Shown piece by piece: positions 11,839-13,325 of a stretch of 13,325 nt of DNA. Under the pieces are notes generated by a model. That model worked only from the letters and a program-made list of their open reading frames with translations. It ran no database searches and was not told the origin of the DNA. Each line of letters starts with the position of its first letter. Within the stretch, counting starts at the first letter, position 1. This DNA comes from an uncultured Dorea sp. GTDB lineage: Bacteria; Bacillota; Clostridia; Lachnospirales; Lachnospiraceae. Position numbers and translations under genes: made by a program. The DNA lies in contig CAKRAT010000056.1 of NCBI GenBank assembly GCA_934295165.1, forward strand, positions 1-13,325, written 5' to 3'.

Positions 11839-11898
11839 TATATAAGTAAAATTGCAGGGAAATACGTTTTTTAAATAAATATTTTGAGGTGAGAAGTA

Positions 11899-13325
11899 TT
11901 GGATAAATATGAATATAGGGTGAAGACCGAGCAGATGCTGGATCATCTGGAAAAAAAGGAGTATCAGCAGGCGATGAAAATCGCTGATGGTATAGACTGG
12001 AGAAGAGTAAAGAATGCATCTATGCTCAACACAGTAAGTGAAATCTATGAATATAATGGAGAATTTAAAAAGGGGAGAGATATCTTATTTCTTGCATTTG
12101 ACAGAGCACCGGGAAGCCGGAAGATTGTATACCGCTTAGGTACACTGGCATTGAAGATCAAAGATATCAGAGAAGCAACAGATTGTTATGAAGAATTTGT
12201 AAAGCTGGCACCAAAAGATCCGAATCAGTACATTTTGAAATATAAAATCCTGAGAACACAGGGAGCAGCGCTTTCCGATCAGATTACAGCACTGGAAGAG
12301 TTCAAAAAAGCGGAATACATTGAAAAATGGGCATACGAACTTGCAAAGTTGTATGATGAAGCCGGAATGACTGCGGAATGTCTGGAAGAATGTGATGACC
12401 TGATCCTTTGGTTCAGTGAAGGAAAATATGTATACCTTGCAATGGAACTGAAGATGAAGTACAAGCCGCTGACACCTCTTCAGCAGGAAAAATATGACAG
12501 CCGTCCGGGAGCAGTGAAGAAGAAAGAAGAACCGGTGAAACAGCCAGAGTCAACTTTAGAAGAAGTTGATGATGAGAATGAATATGATGAAGGAATAGAT
12601 GTGGATGCGCAGACACAGGAAGAATCTGTTCCGGCTGCTGTAGTGGAAAGCGTCAGCGAACCGAAAGTACGGGAAATCCCACCGCAGTCAGTTCCGATGC
12701 AGGAAATACCGGTACAGGAAGAACTGACACAGGAAGAGCCTGTAGAAGAAGTTATAGAAGAACCGGCCGTAGAGGTCGTACAGGAAGAAGTACCGGTGTA
12801 TGCAGAACCAGAATCAAGTCTGATAGAACAGGCATCACCGATCAAACAGGTTGTGACAGGGTCCACTTTGGAGGAAGCTTTATCACAGGGTATGGCAGTT
12901 GCCAGCGGTATTAATAGCGGTATTAATATTGAAGAAGAAGCAATGAAAGAGCGCGAAGATGAGATTCTGGCAAATGGTCAGATGATGATCGATGACATCC
13001 TTCAGAAATGGGAAGCAAAACAGAAAGACCATGAAGAAGCAATCGCAAGACAGAAGGCGAAGGATGAGGAACGCCTGCAGAAAGAAAGAGAACAGGCAAG
13101 AATCCGTCAGGAAGAAGAGCGCAGAGAAGTAGAAAGAAAAGCAGCCGAAGCTGAGGCGGAGAGAAAAGCTAAGGAAGAGGCAGCAAGAAAGGCAGCTGAA
13201 GAAGAAGCCAGAAGAAAAGCTGAAGAAGAGGCAGCAAGAAAGGCAGCCGAAGAAGAAGCCAGAAGAAAAGCTGAAGAAGAGGCAGCAAGAAAGGCAGCCG
13301 AAGAAGAAGCCAGAAGAAAAGCTGA
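11899..13325 (+). CDS. TPR protein with acidic linker and repetitive coiled coil (3' end beyond window)
   Basis: At least 475 residues with no stop before the window end. The start is TTG 11899 (MDKYEYRVKTEQMLDHLEKK) with GAGGTGAGA at 11885-11893; no ATG gives the conserved-looking N-terminus. Residues 1-190 are helical with tetratricopeptide-like repeats, clearest at about 43-76 and 77-110 (IVYRLGTLALKIKDIREATDCYEEFVKLAPKDP). Residues 205-345 are a low-complexity Glu/Val/Pro-rich linker. From about 350 (EREDEILANGQMMIDDILQKWEAKQKDHEEAIARQ) a coiled coil begins and passes into A-A-R-K-A-A-E-E-E-A-R-R-K-A-E-E-E repeats. No signal peptide or membrane helix is visible, so the known part is cytosolic. 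It resembles uncharacterised TPR proteins of Lachnospiraceae; TPR and coiled coil suggest a scaffold. Function is unknown. Confidence 0.85.
   Translation, partial: MDKYEYRVKTEQMLDHLEKKEYQQAMKIADGIDWRRVKNASMLNTVSEIYEYNGEFKKGRDILFLAFDRAPGSRKIVYRLGTLALKIKDIREATDCYEEFVKLAPKDPNQYILKYKILRTQGAALSDQITALEEFKKAEYIEKWAYELAKLYDEAGMTAECLEECDDLILWFSEGKYVYLAMELKMKYKPLTPLQQEKYDSRPGAVKKKEEPVKQPESTLEEVDDENEYDEGIDVDAQTQEESVPAAVVESVSEPKVREIPPQSVPMQEIPVQEELTQEEPVEEVIEEPAVEVVQEEVPVYAEPESSLIEQASPIKQVVTGSTLEEALSQGMAVASGINSGINIEEEAMKEREDEILANGQMMIDDILQKWEAKQKDHEEAIARQKAKDEERLQKEREQARIRQEEERREVERKAAEAEAERKAKEEAARKAAEEEARRKAEEEAARKAAEEEARRKAEEEAARKAAEEEARRKA
13180..13325 (+). repeat. 51-bp tandem repeats in the coiled-coil coding region
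   Basis: Units at 13180-13230, 13231-13281 and 13282-13325 (cut off by the window end) each encode 17 residues of alternating Ala and Glu/Arg/Lys. Units 1 and 2 differ at a single base (GCT versus GCC). A degenerate forerunner lies at about 13138-13179. The near-identity of DNA, not only protein, indicates recent slippage expansion, and the copy number is likely to vary between strains. Confidence 0.9.

Larger units (their letters stand above)
10775..11884. other. 1.1-kb AT-rich region with no substantial gene
   Basis: Clearly richer in A and T than the flanking genes, with stop codons frequent in all frames. It holds a consensus promoter, a possible small RNA, several tiny frames with ribosome binding sites (for example ATG 11169, 14 codons after AAAAGGAGA; ATG 11361, 28 codons; ATG 11612, 22 codons) and one strong terminator. 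It looks like a decayed locus or an RNA-producing unit. No tRNA, known riboswitch or mobile element is recognised. Confidence 0.5.

Noticed and set aside
12480..12866. 128-residue Ser/Thr/Cys-rich minus-strand frame
   Set aside because: It is the antisense image of the Glu/Pro/Val-rich linker of the TPR gene, with no ribosome binding site.
13180..13325. CRISPR-like array
   Set aside because: Units are contiguous without spacers and keep one reading frame, so it is a coding tandem repeat.

Overview
The window reads as chromosomal DNA of a low-GC Gram-positive anaerobe, most likely a Lachnospiraceae-type Clostridium relative. This is an inference from the gene families (YbhJ-like hydratase, ECF sigma factor paired with a membrane beta-propeller protein, CUT1 ugp transporter, BioY, holin-like toxin peptide), strong AGGAGG-type ribosome binding sites, TTG starts, and AT-rich intergenic DNA with TTGACA promoters. 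No rRNA, tRNA, CRISPR array, intact transposase or integrase is visible.

Layout. 1-375 is the 3' end of an aconitase/hydratase-family gene followed by a clean terminator. 453-1500 looks gene-poor but holds a decayed N-terminal fragment of an AAA-ATPase-like protein (730-870), a compact type I toxin-antitoxin locus (minus-strand 31-residue hydrophobic toxin at 1033-1128; convergent plus-strand RNA from a consensus promoter at 888-916 to a terminator at 995-1031), and a stop-interrupted membrane-protein remnant (1347-1448). 1504-4061 is a two-gene operon: an ECF sigma factor overlapping by 4 nt a membrane-anchored beta-propeller protein, probably its regulator. It is followed by a ~190-bp quasi-palindrome containing a perfect 30-bp inverted repeat (4066-4256).

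4629-9953 is a complete glycerophosphodiester / sn-glycerol-3-phosphate uptake operon, ugpC-ugpA-ugpE-ugpB-ugpQ. UgpB binds the substrate outside the membrane, UgpA and UgpE form the channel, UgpC supplies ATP hydrolysis, and UgpQ cleaves glycerophosphodiesters in the cytosol. Two hairpins lie in the ugpE-ugpB gap. Overlapping the end of ugpQ is a 20-codon stump of a HAD phosphatase gene (DxDGT motif), so the operon probably once had a sixth gene. A 19-bp-stem bidirectional terminator separates it from the convergent bioY gene (10652-10086), which has a textbook TTGACA/TATACT promoter overlapped by a BirA-type operator.

10775-11884 is a very AT-rich stretch with no substantial gene, yet it has a consensus promoter (10925-10953), a possible small structured RNA, several tiny ORFs with good ribosome binding sites, and a strong terminator (11717-11754). 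The window ends inside a TPR protein gene (TTG start at 11899) with an acidic linker and an Ala/Glu/Lys/Arg coiled coil encoded by near-identical 51-bp tandem repeats.

The most system-like finding is the type I toxin-antitoxin locus. Its RNA seems to carry both a 3'-overlap with the toxin mRNA and a separate near-copy of the antisense of the toxin coding region, while the toxin mRNA has a Shine-Dalgarno-sequestering hairpin and a 5'-to-3' long-range pairing.
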